Below, one piece after another: positions 35,031-44,385 of a stretch of 64,000 nucleotides of DNA (within the stretch, counting starts at the first letter, position 1; each line of letters opens with the position of its first letter). Location: contig CACYQN010000005.1 in the NCBI GenBank assembly GCA_902776565.1, positions 87,664-151,663 on the forward strand, in the 5' to 3' direction. The position numbers and the translations under genes were made by a program. The stretch is from an uncultured Bacteroidia bacterium. GTDB lineage: Bacteria; Bacteroidota; Bacteroidia; Bacteroidales; ML635J-15. Below the pieces are notes generated by a model, which was not told the origin of the DNA, searched no databases, and worked only from the letters and a program-made list of their open reading frames with translations.

Positions 35031-36471
35031 TATTATTTTCTTTTTGTCGTTTGCTGATAATTTCTTTTACATAGTCGTTGTTAAACCAATAGCAGAATTT
35101 CTTAGCACCTTTGCCATCGGGAGTAGGAGCCATATCCTTTGCCTTTTGAGCTTTAGGTCGTACATGAAATTTTTTCCTATCCGTTCCCTTCCACCAATAC
35201 TCTTCCGATATGTGATTTGCCAATACATTATCTCTAATATGTTTCCAATAATCTTCTGCCAATTCTAAATCATTTTGAGACATTGTCCAGAAGAACACAT
35301 CATCAAGGATATAATCTCCTTCTCCACTATGTTGTTCCTTAAATACGACAAACATAAATCTACTGGAAAAAAGTTCATATAGCCGAGATTCAAACCAATC
35401 ATCACATTCTGCGACTTCAATATAATCAATGTTCTCAAAAGACATTGCTTCCTTAATATTTCCATTAGACTGAATGCGTATTGTTTTCATCGTAAGACCT
35501 GCTTTGAGAAATTCCTCAGAGCGATTTACATTTGCACACTTTTCCGATGATGCAATAGCGTTTGCAATCATAGCAAACTTATTCTTAGGATTATTGGCAA
35601 TGTTAACATTCTTTTCTTTTGCAATATCTTCATATTTTTTTCTCAAATACGGTTTGAATCGGCTTAATATGATTTCTTCAAAACTATGCTTGCGCAATGA
35701 TTTTGATGTGACTAATTCTGACTCTGCAATAACTATATTTGAAACTGCGTTTTTACCGCTTTTTATAACGTAATCAAGTATTGTTCGCATATAAGCCATC
35801 TTCAAGCTAAAGGCTCTTCTTGGCGCACCTTCTGATGAGTTGGGTTGAGCCATCAGACTGTCCCCTTTCTGACCTTTGCGACAGGCTCCTAGATACATTG
35901 TATCTCCTTCTGAAAGTTCGTGAGCTTTCCCCTGTTTTATTTTGTCTATTATAACATCATAATCATGCCGTATAATCAGCAAATCCTTTTCTGGCAACTT
36001 CCACAATACTGAAAATATAAATCTCAAATCAAGATTGTCGCAATTCTTCTGATACAAATAAAAAAGCAAAAGCATTAACTGACATTTCAGATAGAAGTGA
36101 GAATGTTCAAAGTCTTCATTCACGACTTCGCAATAGTTTATCATATTACACACAAGTCGTTCTTTGATAAGGAAATCCTCCTGTTTGCTTTTTTTTAATG
36201 GAGTACATTTTAATTCCATTTTAGCTTCAGAAAAATCGGCACCAGCATAGTTGTTTGTTTCTAGTAAAAAGTAGAGATTTTCTGCCATTTGCCCCAAACT
36301 GCCTTTGCCTTTCTTTGGCTTATAGTCTTTTGGGGCAAAATCTCTTAATGTTTTGCCTAATAAACCTTTGCTATAATTGAAAATACTAACGGCATCTTTA
36401 ATGTCGTATGGTAGCGCGGAATTATTGATAAGTTTAGATATTTCTGTATGATGTGCTTCTCTTTTTGCCAT
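35023..36471 (-). CDS. Sau3AI/MutH-family type II restriction endonuclease
   Basis: A 482-aa endonuclease. The N-terminal MutH/Sau3AI fold shows KGKGSLGQMAEN and then D79, E86-x-K88 in DFSEAKMELKCTPLK, which are the metal-binding catalytic residues of the family. A second half of similar size (about 250-480) fits the Sau3AI layout, in which a catalytically dead MutH-like C-domain binds DNA. Sau3AI cleaves GATC, so that target is inferred. The endonuclease gene comes first and overlaps the methyltransferase, an order that needs a control such as slow translation to protect the host on entry. The gene is AT-rich compared with its neighbours. Confidence 0.88.
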   Translation of the reverse strand: MAKREAHHTEISKLINNSALPYDIKDAVSIFNYSKGLLGKTLRDFAPKDYKPKKGKGSLGQMAENLYFLLETNNYAGADFSEAKMELKCTPLKKSKQEDFLIKERLVCNMINYCEVVNEDFEHSHFYLKCQLMLLLFYLYQKNCDNLDLRFIFSVLWKLPEKDLLIIRHDYDVIIDKIKQGKAHELSEGDTMYLGACRKGQKGDSLMAQPNSSEGAPRRAFSLKMAYMRTILDYVIKSGKNAVSNIVIAESELVTSKSLRKHSFEEIILSRFKPYLRKKYEDIAKEKNVNIANNPKNKFAMIANAIASSEKCANVNRSEEFLKAGLTMKTIRIQSNGNIKEAMSFENIDYIEVAECDDWFESRLYELFSSRFMFVVFKEQHSGEGDYILDDVFFWTMSQNDLELAEDYWKHIRDNVLANHISEEYWWKGTDRKKFHVRPKAQKAKDMAPTPDGKGAKKFCYWFNNDYVKEIISKRQKENNNG

Positions 36472-36505
36472 ATTACAATATTATCTCCATAACATTTTTT
36501 CGCCA

Positions 36506-36513
36506 CAAAGTTA
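36506..36513 (-). promoter_or_regulatory. -7 box upstream of the restriction-modification operon
   Basis: The reverse strand reads TAACTTTG, 35 bases before the endonuclease ATG. Confidence 0.55.
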
Positions 36514-36598
36514 ACAAAAAATACCAAGAATTGTTATCCATATTACTTGGTTGTGGAGCAGAATAGAATGTTGGAACTTATTGTAAAAAATCCTTACC

Positions 36599-37072
36599 TT
36601 ATTTCCCCCACTCCTTATATGGCTTCTTGCACAACTGCGAGTTGTTGTACTTCTTGTCGCCAGTGACTTCAGTGCCGACCCATTCGGGAAGCGAGAATTT
36701 TGTATTTTCTGTCGGGACTTCGATTTCAGCAACGACAAGACCTGCATTGTCTCCCAGAAATTCGTCAACTTCCCATTTCAGACCTTGTTCGGCAGGAATA
36801 ACATAGCGGTATTTTTCAATTTGTGGCTTGTCGCACATTGTGTCGAGCATTTGCTTGGCTTCCAGCACGGGAATTTCATATTCGAATTCGTTGCGGCTCA
36901 TCCCTACGGTTTTATCCTTGAGCGTCAGAAAGCCTTTTTCTCCGGCAATGCGCACTCTTACTGTCATACCGTTTTGGGTGGGAATGTAGCCCTGCCTGTA
37001 CAGCGTGGGAGTGACAAGTGACTTATATTGGTCGCCTTTTACTAGGAATTTATGTTCGATTTCCTTTGCCAT
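36599..37072 (-). CDS. CYTH domain protein (inorganic triphosphatase-like)
   Basis: A 157-aa CYTH protein. It begins MAKEIEHKFLVKGD, with the family ExExK signature (EIEHK), and has the alternating charged strands YRQGY, VRVRIAG, FLTLKDK and EFEYEIP that line the tunnel active site. Bacterial members hydrolyse inorganic triphosphate or similar substrates; the true substrate is unknown. I start at MAKEIEHK, although an ATG two codons earlier is possible. A longer in-frame extension would run through a repeat element and is not likely. The last 17 codons are duplicated at 33234 across the restriction-modification island. Confidence 0.88.
   Translation of the reverse strand: MAKEIEHKFLVKGDQYKSLVTPTLYRQGYIPTQNGMTVRVRIAGEKGFLTLKDKTVGMSRNEFEYEIPVLEAKQMLDTMCDKPQIEKYRYVIPAEQGLKWEVDEFLGDNAGLVVAEIEVPTENTKFSLPEWVGTEVTGDKKYNNSQLCKKPYKEWGK
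36601..36652. repeat. Direct repeat copy 2 flanking the restriction-modification island
   Basis: The 3' end of the CYTH gene; 49 of 52 bases match 33234-33285. Confidence 0.88.
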
Positions 37073-37077
37073 ATTCA

Positions 37078-37101
37078 TAAAAATACCCGCCAATGACGGG
37101 T
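37078..37101 (-). terminator. Terminator-like hairpin after ffh, next to the CYTH start
   Basis: ACCCGCC (37085-37091) pairs with GACGGGT (37095-37101). On the minus strand a short T-run follows and the CYTH ATG lies six bases further on. Confidence 0.6.
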
Positions 37102-37110
37102 GTGTTTTTG

Positions 37111-37177
37111 TGAGATTCCGTACAGACAGGCTCACAAGGCTCGTTCCTGCGCCTGTTCCCTTTGTCTTACGGAATGA
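37111..37177 (-). repeat. 67-bp hairpin repeat element, copy B
   Basis: The minus strand reads TCATTCCGTAAGAC through to GTACGGAATCTCA, with complementary ends. It aligns end to end with the element at 47992-48058, which has the same length. It fills the ffh-CYTH gap. Confidence 0.75.
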
Positions 37178-37186
37178 CATCCTTTT

Positions 37187-38500
37187 TTATCTTCTTCCGA
37201 AACGTTTTCCCTTGTTGGCATACATATAGTGCATTGCCTTCTTGGTTTCCTCAAACTGCTTGAGGATGCGGTTGACTTCGGCGACGCTTGTTCCGCTACC
37301 GTCGGCAATTCTCTTGCGGCGGCTTCCGTTGATGATGTCGGGATTTTCGCGCTCGGCTGGTGTCATCGAATGGATTATCGCCTCAATGCTCTTGAAAGCA
37401 TTGTCGTCGATGTCGATGTCCTTGATTGCCTTGCCAAGTCCAGGAATCATGCTTGCCAAATCCTTGATGTTACCCATCTTCTTGATTTGCTGGATTTGTG
37501 CAAGGAAGTCGTTAAAGTTGAAGGTGTTCTTTGCAATCTTCTTCTGCAACTTGCGCGATTCCTCCTCATCGAACTGCTCCTGTGCGCGTTCAACGAGAGA
37601 ACGGATATCACCCATGCCGAGAATTCGGTCTGCCATACGCTGCGGATGGAAAACATCGATTGCATCCATCTTTTCGCCAGTACCGACAAACTTTATCGGC
37701 TTGTTTACCACGCTACGGATTGAAATTGCAGCACCACCACGGGTATCACCGTCCAGCTTGGTAAGGATAACGCCATCAAAATCAAGCCTGTCGTTAAATT
37801 CCTTAGCGGTATTTACAGCGTCCTGACCAGTCATCGAGTCAACAACGAAAAGAATTTCCTGCGGATTGATTGCCTTCTTTATGTTTTCGATTTCGTTCAT
37901 CATTTCCTCGTCAACAGCCAAACGACCAGCGGTATCGACGATTACAACATCGTAGCCGTAAGTCTTGGCGTGCTTGATACCGTTCTGGGCAATCTGTACG
38001 GGATTCTTATTGTCGTCCTCGCTGTAAACGGGAACATTAATTTGTTCACCCAATACCTTGATTTGCTCGATAGCAGCAGGACGATAAACGTCGCAGGCAA
38101 CCAGCAAAGGTTTCTTGTTGCGCTTGGTCTTCAGCATATTGGCCAACTTGCCGCTGAAGGTTGTCTTACCAGAACCCTGCAAACCTGACATAAGGATTAT
38201 TGCCGGATTGCCTTTGGTATTGATGTCAACGGCAGTTTCGCCCATAAGTTTTGCCAACTCATCGTGGGCAATCTTCACCATCAACTGGCTCGGCTTAATG
38301 GACTTGATGACATTCTGTCCCATAGCCACTTCCTTTACAGTTTCGGTGAACTGCTTGGCTGTCTTGTAGTTGACATCGGCATCAAGCAACGCCTTGCGGA
38401 CATCCTTAAGCGTTTCTGCAACATTTATTTCGGTAATTTTACCTTCGCCCTTCAGTATCTTGAACGACCTCTCTAATCTTTCCGATAAACTTTCAAACAT
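37187..38500 (-). CDS. ffh: Signal recognition particle protein Ffh
   Basis: A 437-aa GTPase that binds signal sequences with 4.5S RNA and docks to FtsY. The N domain (1-85) is followed by the G domain with GLQGSGKTT, a DTAGRLAVD segment, TKLDGDTRGG and a GTGEKMD motif, then the M domain (about 300-437). The M domain ends KGKRFGRR, so the C-terminal tail is short but basic. The gene is monocistronic in appearance, with a tRNA 40 bases upstream on the same strand. Confidence 0.97.
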   Translation of the reverse strand: MFESLSERLERSFKILKGEGKITEINVAETLKDVRKALLDADVNYKTAKQFTETVKEVAMGQNVIKSIKPSQLMVKIAHDELAKLMGETAVDINTKGNPAIILMSGLQGSGKTTFSGKLANMLKTKRNKKPLLVACDVYRPAAIEQIKVLGEQINVPVYSEDDNKNPVQIAQNGIKHAKTYGYDVVIVDTAGRLAVDEEMMNEIENIKKAINPQEILFVVDSMTGQDAVNTAKEFNDRLDFDGVILTKLDGDTRGGAAISIRSVVNKPIKFVGTGEKMDAIDVFHPQRMADRILGMGDIRSLVERAQEQFDEEESRKLQKKIAKNTFNFNDFLAQIQQIKKMGNIKDLASMIPGLGKAIKDIDIDDNAFKSIEAIIHSMTPAERENPDIINGSRRKRIADGSGTSVAEVNRILKQFEETKKAMHYMYANKGKRFGRR

Positions 38501-38540
38501 ATTGTTCTCTAATTCGTTAGTCGACTAAAAATGAAAAAAG

Positions 38541-38613
<73 letters not shown>

Positions 38614-38632
38614 ACTTAATAATTAAGTGGTG

Positions 38633-38640
38633 CAAAATTA
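38633..38640 (-). promoter_or_regulatory. -7 box upstream of tRNA-Thr
   Basis: The reverse strand reads TAATTTTG, 20 bases before the tRNA 5' end. A 17-bp palindrome (38613-38629, CACTTAAT/ATTAAGTG) lies between it and the tRNA. Confidence 0.55.
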
Positions 38641-38698
38641 TATCTTTTTTCGGATATGCAAAAATATTTTTTGAGTGATTATTCGCCAGAGCAATAAC

Positions 38699-38732
38699 AA
38701 AAAAAATCACGGTTATGCCGTGATTTTTTTTG
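38699..38732 (-). terminator. Terminator of the giant T9SS protein gene
   Basis: The stem AATCACGG (38705-38712)/CCGTGATT (38718-38725) is flanked by long A- and T-runs and lies about 20 bases after the stop. Confidence 0.88.
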
Positions 38733-38749
38733 TTTGCATTTCAACAATA

Positions 38750-41700
38750 TTATTCCTTTACAAACTTCACAATACTTCCATTAGAACGTATCATATACAT
38801 TCCAGCAGGAAGATTTTCCACGTCAACGGCATCGCCATTATATGTGAAAGTTGCAACCATAGTTCCGACAATGCTGTAAATCTCAATGGTCTCGCCATTG
38901 TCAACACCTGTTATATACAATTGCGACGAAACCGGATTCGGATATACGCAAATAGTTTCAGTAGAAATCATATCAACGGCATTGTCATCACCATCATCTT
39001 CATCCAATGGCAGTACAGCCTTTATCATCCAAGCACCGTATGTCTGCTGCGTCCATGTTCCGTTTGGATTCCACCATGCACCATTTTCATAACCTGCGCC
39101 AACGAAAACAGATGCTACAGCAGGATATTCGGCCTCGCAACTCAAAATTATCCACAAAGGCAATTCCGTATCAATGTCAAGCGTATCGAACCCGAAGTTC
39201 AACCAGCCTGAAGCATATTGTTCAACAGTTATCGAATCCTCCAGAATCTTTTCGGATGGCAATGTGTCGGTTCCCTGATATACGCTAAGCTTGTAGTCTC
39301 CGTATGAATATTCTCCGTCAACAAAGAACAATACATCTGTCAGATGCGGACGCGATTCAAGGTGCTGCGGCAGAAGCAATATGCCCCACTCCACATTCTG
39401 CTGGCGGTATCCGAGCGAAACATTGTAAATACCATTGTCGTAGTTGAGCGTATCACTGTCGATTGACTTGAAAGATGCAGTCAGCACAATGTCTTCTGTC
39501 ATTGTAATCTGACGTGGATTTGCGGTTTCGCCGTCGCTCCATTTTTCAAACCTGAAACACGGATGTGCAGTAGCCCTAACATCAACTACGCGACCTTCCT
39601 CGTATCTACCAGAACCAGAAACACTTCCCATCACCTCATCGTCAGACGACACGTCAAGGCTGTAAACCGTTTGACTTTCAGTTCCAAACCTTATGTTATT
39701 ACGAGTCTGCATAATCATACCAGTAAGTCCTTCTGTGTGTTCTAAATCTATTGGATTTATATTGTTGACTGCCATAATGGAATTGCCCCAATCGCTTTCA
39801 GAACAAGCAAAACGTTTTAAAGTATATGCCATGCCTGTATTGTCGAGACAAGCAAATACAAGATTATCTATTCCATTGTATTCGAATGGCTGGTCAAGTA
39901 TTATCGTAATCCAACCAGAATAAGCAGGAATTGTAAGTTCTCCATCATATACTAGGGTTAAATTATTAGAAGCCACCCAATCGTTGTACTCGAACTCGAA
40001 AGTATTAACATTACCCATATATATCCTAATGTTCCTTGGGGCCTCGGCATTGTCGTTTGTCACACAGTTAAGCGACAACGAGTATATTGTCTTTGCCTCG
40101 CCCATTTCGGCAGAATTGAAAATCTGCTGTGAATAACTGTATTTATCTGATGTATTTATAGGGAGAGCTTCGCGATTCGAAATTCCTGTTCCGACTTGAT
40201 AGTAACTGTCCGTCACAAGAGTATCAACTTCATAAACAGGAGGTTCCATATATTCAAGTCCAAAACGGATATTGTTGCGCTTGTTTAAAACACTACCAAA
40301 ACTTGAATTTAAATTATAAGTAGCATTTCCATCGGTATATCTATAAATAGCCGAACTATATTCAGACACAGAACACATAAAACCGACAGTCTCATTTTCA
40401 TATTCACCTGTATTATCCCTTACAGCCACAGCCAGATTGTCTGTTCCATTGTATTCAAAAGGTGTACGGAGAACAATAGTTATCCAGCCACTTTCTCCAT
40501 CTATAAGCACATTTTCCGAACCGACATTTGCCAGATTAGACTTAATCCAATCACTGCTGTAGTCGTACTCATACTTTGAAGTATGTCCCATATATAGTTT
40601 CAAATCCCTATAGAATGCCTCACTGTTGTTATTGCTGGAATAGTTGAACGATACGGAATAAATTGTACGCGGTCCACCCATTTCCCACGATGCAAACAGT
40701 TGCTGAGAATATGAATAGTCATAAAAGGTATTGAATGGCAAGTCAGTTGTCTCTGTTCCTGTACCAACCTGCAAATAAGCCTCTGTTTCTATAGTATCAA
40801 CTATATGTGCTGGCGGTTCAATATATTCCAAACCGAACCGAATATTGCTGCGGTAATAACATAGTGCCCTGTCGTACGCACTCAAAGGATTGACGATTGA
40901 AATAGAATAATAGTCCGATACAGACGCAGCCCTACTCCTTGTAATATCGGAGCAACCAAACGAAATTGACGATGCTTCATCGCCCGTATTGTCAACAACT
41001 GCAACTACAAGATTATCAGTACCATTATAAACAAACGGAGTACTTAGCACAAGTGTTGTCCAACCGCTTTCCTCATCGAAACGAATCACACCCGAATAAA
41101 CTTTCGTCAAGTCATCAGCAATGACAAAATCTTCCCCTGCGGCTTCAAATTCATCCTTTTGAGTATGAGCAAAATACACTTTAACATTTCTTGTAAGGTC
41201 ATAGTTGGTATTGCCAGAATAATTAAAAGCAACGGAATATATGGTACGGCTACCACCCATTTCCTCGGAGGTAAAAATCTGCTGCGAATACGAATGCCTT
41301 GTGTCTGTTTTGATTGGAAGCATATTGGAAGTATTGGTAGTACCTGTTCCTACCTGCAAATAAGCCTCGGTCTCCAAAGTGTCAACAACCTGTGGAACTG
41401 GTTCAACATATTCAAATCCAAACCTTATATTGCTACGGAAACATAACAATTCACAAGGTGCAGAAGTCAAATTATTCAAAGCCGACCGGTTGTCATAAAA
41501 ACAGACAGCCTTTGTCTTTGTCAAATCTGAGCAAGCGAACAATATAGGACTATCAGTATAAGCATTGGTCCAATCGACAACAGCAAGGACAAGATTATCT
41601 GTTCCATTGTACTGAAAAGACGTATCAAGCACAACAGATGTCCAGCCGCTTTCGGAATCGAACACTATCTGTCCTGAATAAACCTTCGTCATATCCTCCA

Positions 41701-44110
41701 AGTCAATGGTCTCACGAAATGGAAAATCAAACTCATCCTTTGCGGTATGTGCGAGATAAACCTTCACATTGCGAGAAAGATTGCCATTAGTATTTTCTAA
41801 ATAATTGAAAGACAACGAATAAATCGTATGCGCACTACCTATTTCTGCCGATGTAAAAATCTGCTGTGAATATGACCACTCACGGTCTGACACCAACGGC
41901 AAATAATACCCATGCGAAACATCAGTTCCAACCTGCCTGTACGAATCAGAATCAGCGACATCAATTACTGGAGTTGCCGGTTCGGCATATTCAGTTCCAA
42001 ACCTTACATTACTCCTTTTATTATACATCGACCCGTACAAGTTCGAATTAAGATATACTAAATCACTGCAAACAAGCATCAAATTTTGAATTGTCTCAGT
42101 TTCCGAGCAATAAAATCTTCTATCATCAACAGAATTATCAGAAACATCATACACGGCAAGCAGCAGATTGTCGTTTCCATTGTAAACGAACGGTTCATCG
42201 AGAACTATAGTAACCCACGACGATTCGCCGGGAATTGTCATATATCCAGAATAAACTTTTGTCAGCAGCGACATAGTCTCGAAATCATAGCCAGCATTAA
42301 AACTTGATTTCTGCGTATGTCCCATATACACCTTTACAAATCTGCTTACCTCTTCAGGTTCATTACCCGAATAGTTGAACGAAAGAGTATATATTGTCTT
42401 CGGTCCGCCCATTTCCGACGATAGATAAATCTGCTGAGAATAGCCATAACTATTAGATGTCTCCAGTGGGAATGTACCCAATTCTTCACCAAGTCCAACC
42501 TGACGGTACGTATCTGTTTCTACATAATTTATAACTGGCACATATTCCCTCAGCACAATATCGTCCAATAGGAAACCATAGCCATAATATGGCATTCCTA
42601 AGAATGCTATCTGGAAATTCTCTGGCAAATCGGACACTGCAAGGCGGATTTTCATTTTTGTCCAATCATCATGAGAACTAACAACCCTTGCCAGCTCTGT
42701 TCCGCTAGTACCATTAATCAACTTGACAATTAGCCTGTCGTAGTCGCTGCCCCATTCCGGATTTGCATAGAAAAACTCCAATTCGAGAGTATCGATGTCG
42801 GCAGGACGTACAAAAACAGGAGAAAGCAACATTGCCGTATCAGCCCCATGCGATGAATTGTAAACTCTGGCATTGAACGAACCACTGTGAGCACCAGAAA
42901 GAGTACCGCCACTAGCAGACCCTGTCCCTATATACCAGTTTACACTTCCCGAGATTATGCTGGTTGTCCAGCCGTTAGTTTCAAAACTTGCACTCTCAAA
43001 ATCTTCACTCCATGGATAGGTGTCAACCAGAATAGGAGTATCAATATGCTCTATCCAATTCAACTCAACATCGTCAATCAAAAAACCATAGCCCCATTTT
43101 GGAATACCGACAAATGCTATTTGGAAATTTTCAGGCAATTCAGAGACATGCAACTTGAGTATCTTTTCCTCCCAGCTGTCGTGATAATCTTCAATGCTAA
43201 CCAGTTCTCTTTCATTAGATCCGTTAACCAACTTAACAACAAGGTGGTCATAATCCGATTCCCATTTGGAATTTGCATAGAAGAACGACAATTCAAGCGT
43301 ATCCATATTGCTTGGACGAACAAAAACTGGCGAAAGCAATACTGCGGTATCTCCTTCATTCCGACTATTTGTAATCCTAGCGTTATACGTACCGCTGTTC
43401 GCAGATGTCAATGGACAATTGTTTCCATAGCCACCCGTTTCAATTACCCACTCGGCATTTCCAGATAATATACTTGTTGTCCATCCTTTTGTTTCAAAAC
43501 TTCCGCTCTCGAAATCATCATTCCACGGATAGGTATCAACCACAACGGGAGTCTCAGTATGTTCTACCCAATTCAACTCAATATCGTCAAGCAAAAAACC
43601 ACGACCATACTTAGGAATTCCGACAAACTTAATCTGGAAGTTACCGGGCAAATCTTCAGCAGGCAACCGGAGATTCATTTCTACCCAGTTTTCGTGTGAT
43701 TCTTCAATGCTAACCAGTTCTGTTTCATTAGTTCCATTAACTAACTTAACAATGAGAAAGTCATAATCCGGACTCCACAGGGGATTTGCATAGAAGAACG
43801 ACAAATCAAGCGTATCCACATTGCTTGGTCGCACAAATACTGGCGAAAGCAACACTGCGGTATCTCCACTGTAGGCTCCATTGCTAATCCTAGCATTATA
43901 CGAACCGCTATATGCTTCCGAAAGGGAACCGCCACTAGACCCCGTACTGATAATCCATTCTGCACTTCCTGATATAATACTGGTTGTCCAACCATTTGTT
44001 TCAAAACTATTGCTCTCGAAATCCTCAGTCCACGGATAAGTACTTATCTGTGCAAAGGCACACTGCACAAACAATAGCAGTACTGGTATTAATACCAAAA
44101 CTCTTTTCAT
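38750..44110 (-). CDS. 1786-aa secreted repeat protein with T9SS sorting domain
   Basis: After a signal peptide (ends FAQ) come three copies of a roughly 172-residue module starting DTYPW.(E/D)DFES.SFET.GWTTSI, like the choice-of-anchor/MAM-type domains. Next come five copies of a roughly 193-residue module starting (S/T)(D/E)(T/S)Y.QVG and containing SYSQQI(F/Y).S.EMG...TIYS(L/V)SFNYS, then a short GSVSGSG bacterial repeat (about 1484-1550), a beta domain, and the sorting domain CVYPNPVSSQLYI onward. It has no recognisable catalytic domain, so it is probably a surface adhesin. I start at MKRVLVLIPV, four codons after the first in-frame ATG. Confidence 0.85.
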   Translation of the reverse strand: MKRVLVLIPVLLLFVQCAFAQISTYPWTEDFESNSFETNGWTTSIISGSAEWIISTGSSGGSLSEAYSGSYNARISNGAYSGDTAVLLSPVFVRPSNVDTLDLSFFYANPLWSPDYDFLIVKLVNGTNETELVSIEESHENWVEMNLRLPAEDLPGNFQIKFVGIPKYGRGFLLDDIELNWVEHTETPVVVDTYPWNDDFESGSFETKGWTTSILSGNAEWVIETGGYGNNCPLTSANSGTYNARITNSRNEGDTAVLLSPVFVRPSNMDTLELSFFYANSKWESDYDHLVVKLVNGSNERELVSIEDYHDSWEEKILKLHVSELPENFQIAFVGIPKWGYGFLIDDVELNWIEHIDTPILVDTYPWSEDFESASFETNGWTTSIISGSVNWYIGTGSASGGTLSGAHSGSFNARVYNSSHGADTAMLLSPVFVRPADIDTLELEFFYANPEWGSDYDRLIVKLINGTSGTELARVVSSHDDWTKMKIRLAVSDLPENFQIAFLGMPYYGYGFLLDDIVLREYVPVINYVETDTYRQVGLGEELGTFPLETSNSYGYSQQIYLSSEMGGPKTIYTLSFNYSGNEPEEVSRFVKVYMGHTQKSSFNAGYDFETMSLLTKVYSGYMTIPGESSWVTIVLDEPFVYNGNDNLLLAVYDVSDNSVDDRRFYCSETETIQNLMLVCSDLVYLNSNLYGSMYNKRSNVRFGTEYAEPATPVIDVADSDSYRQVGTDVSHGYYLPLVSDREWSYSQQIFTSAEIGSAHTIYSLSFNYLENTNGNLSRNVKVYLAHTAKDEFDFPFRETIDLEDMTKVYSGQIVFDSESGWTSVVLDTSFQYNGTDNLVLAVVDWTNAYTDSPILFACSDLTKTKAVCFYDNRSALNNLTSAPCELLCFRSNIRFGFEYVEPVPQVVDTLETEAYLQVGTGTTNTSNMLPIKTDTRHSYSQQIFTSEEMGGSRTIYSVAFNYSGNTNYDLTRNVKVYFAHTQKDEFEAAGEDFVIADDLTKVYSGVIRFDEESGWTTLVLSTPFVYNGTDNLVVAVVDNTGDEASSISFGCSDITRSRAASVSDYYSISIVNPLSAYDRALCYYRSNIRFGLEYIEPPAHIVDTIETEAYLQVGTGTETTDLPFNTFYDYSYSQQLFASWEMGGPRTIYSVSFNYSSNNNSEAFYRDLKLYMGHTSKYEYDYSSDWIKSNLANVGSENVLIDGESGWITIVLRTPFEYNGTDNLAVAVRDNTGEYENETVGFMCSVSEYSSAIYRYTDGNATYNLNSSFGSVLNKRNNIRFGLEYMEPPVYEVDTLVTDSYYQVGTGISNREALPINTSDKYSYSQQIFNSAEMGEAKTIYSLSLNCVTNDNAEAPRNIRIYMGNVNTFEFEYNDWVASNNLTLVYDGELTIPAYSGWITIILDQPFEYNGIDNLVFACLDNTGMAYTLKRFACSESDWGNSIMAVNNINPIDLEHTEGLTGMIMQTRNNIRFGTESQTVYSLDVSSDDEVMGSVSGSGRYEEGRVVDVRATAHPCFRFEKWSDGETANPRQITMTEDIVLTASFKSIDSDTLNYDNGIYNVSLGYRQQNVEWGILLLPQHLESRPHLTDVLFFVDGEYSYGDYKLSVYQGTDTLPSEKILEDSITVEQYASGWLNFGFDTLDIDTELPLWIILSCEAEYPAVASVFVGAGYENGAWWNPNGTWTQQTYGAWMIKAVLPLDEDDGDDNAVDMISTETICVYPNPVSSQLYITGVDNGETIEIYSIVGTMVATFTYNGDAVDVENLPAGMYMIRSNGSIVKFVKE

Positions 44111-44136
44111 TTTCAAACTCAATTAAAATTATCTCG

Positions 44137-44144
44137 CAAAATTA
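44137..44144 (-). promoter_or_regulatory. -7 box upstream of the giant T9SS protein gene
   Basis: The reverse strand reads TAATTTTG, 26 bases before the ATG. Confidence 0.55.
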
Positions 44145-44198
44145 ACAAAAAAATGTGAATGCAGGACAAAATGATTTTCGATTGTTAAATTTTGAACC

Positions 44199-44340
44199 TA
44201 GCAACATCGCAAAGCATTGCGATGCTATAGGTATGTTTGGGATGAATTTTTTCTTGAACCTTGAATAGTCGTTGCTCGCAACGACACTACATTGAACGTT
44301 CAAATCCTCAACCTTTAGCTCAGCGTTAGCTAAATCTTCA
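44199..44340. repeat. Cluster of short palindromes
   Basis: It contains an inverted repeat around AGCAACATCGCAA/ATTGCGATGCT (44199-44226), GTCGTTGCTCGCAACGAC (44268-44285; its exact reverse complement is at 53561-53578) and TTTAGCT/AGCTAAA near 44320. No gene is visible. Confidence 0.65.
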
Positions 44341-44385
44341 AACCCCAGAAACAGCGTACTTCGACAAGCTCAGCAACCGCCTGCC

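Larger units (their letters stand above)
33286..36600. mobile_element. Restriction-modification island flanked by 52-bp direct repeats
   Basis: About 3.3 kb, carrying only a Sau3AI-like endonuclease and a cytosine methyltransferase, lies between two copies of the 3' end of the CYTH gene. The interior is visibly more AT-rich than its neighbours. I see no integrase or transposase. The arrangement fits a cassette insertion with an intact replacement gene end. Confidence 0.7.

Noticed and set aside
33286..36600. Prophage or conjugative element
   Set aside because: No integrase, transposase, phage or mobilisation gene is present; only the two restriction-modification genes lie between the repeats.
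37073..37180. N-terminal extension of the CYTH protein
   Set aside because: The extra codons run through the 67-bp repeat and the hairpin, and the family starts at MAKEIE(R/H)K.
38750..44110. Long plus-strand reading frames inside the giant T9SS gene
   Set aside because: They are out of phase with the clear repeat protein on the minus strand and lack start signals or known motifs.
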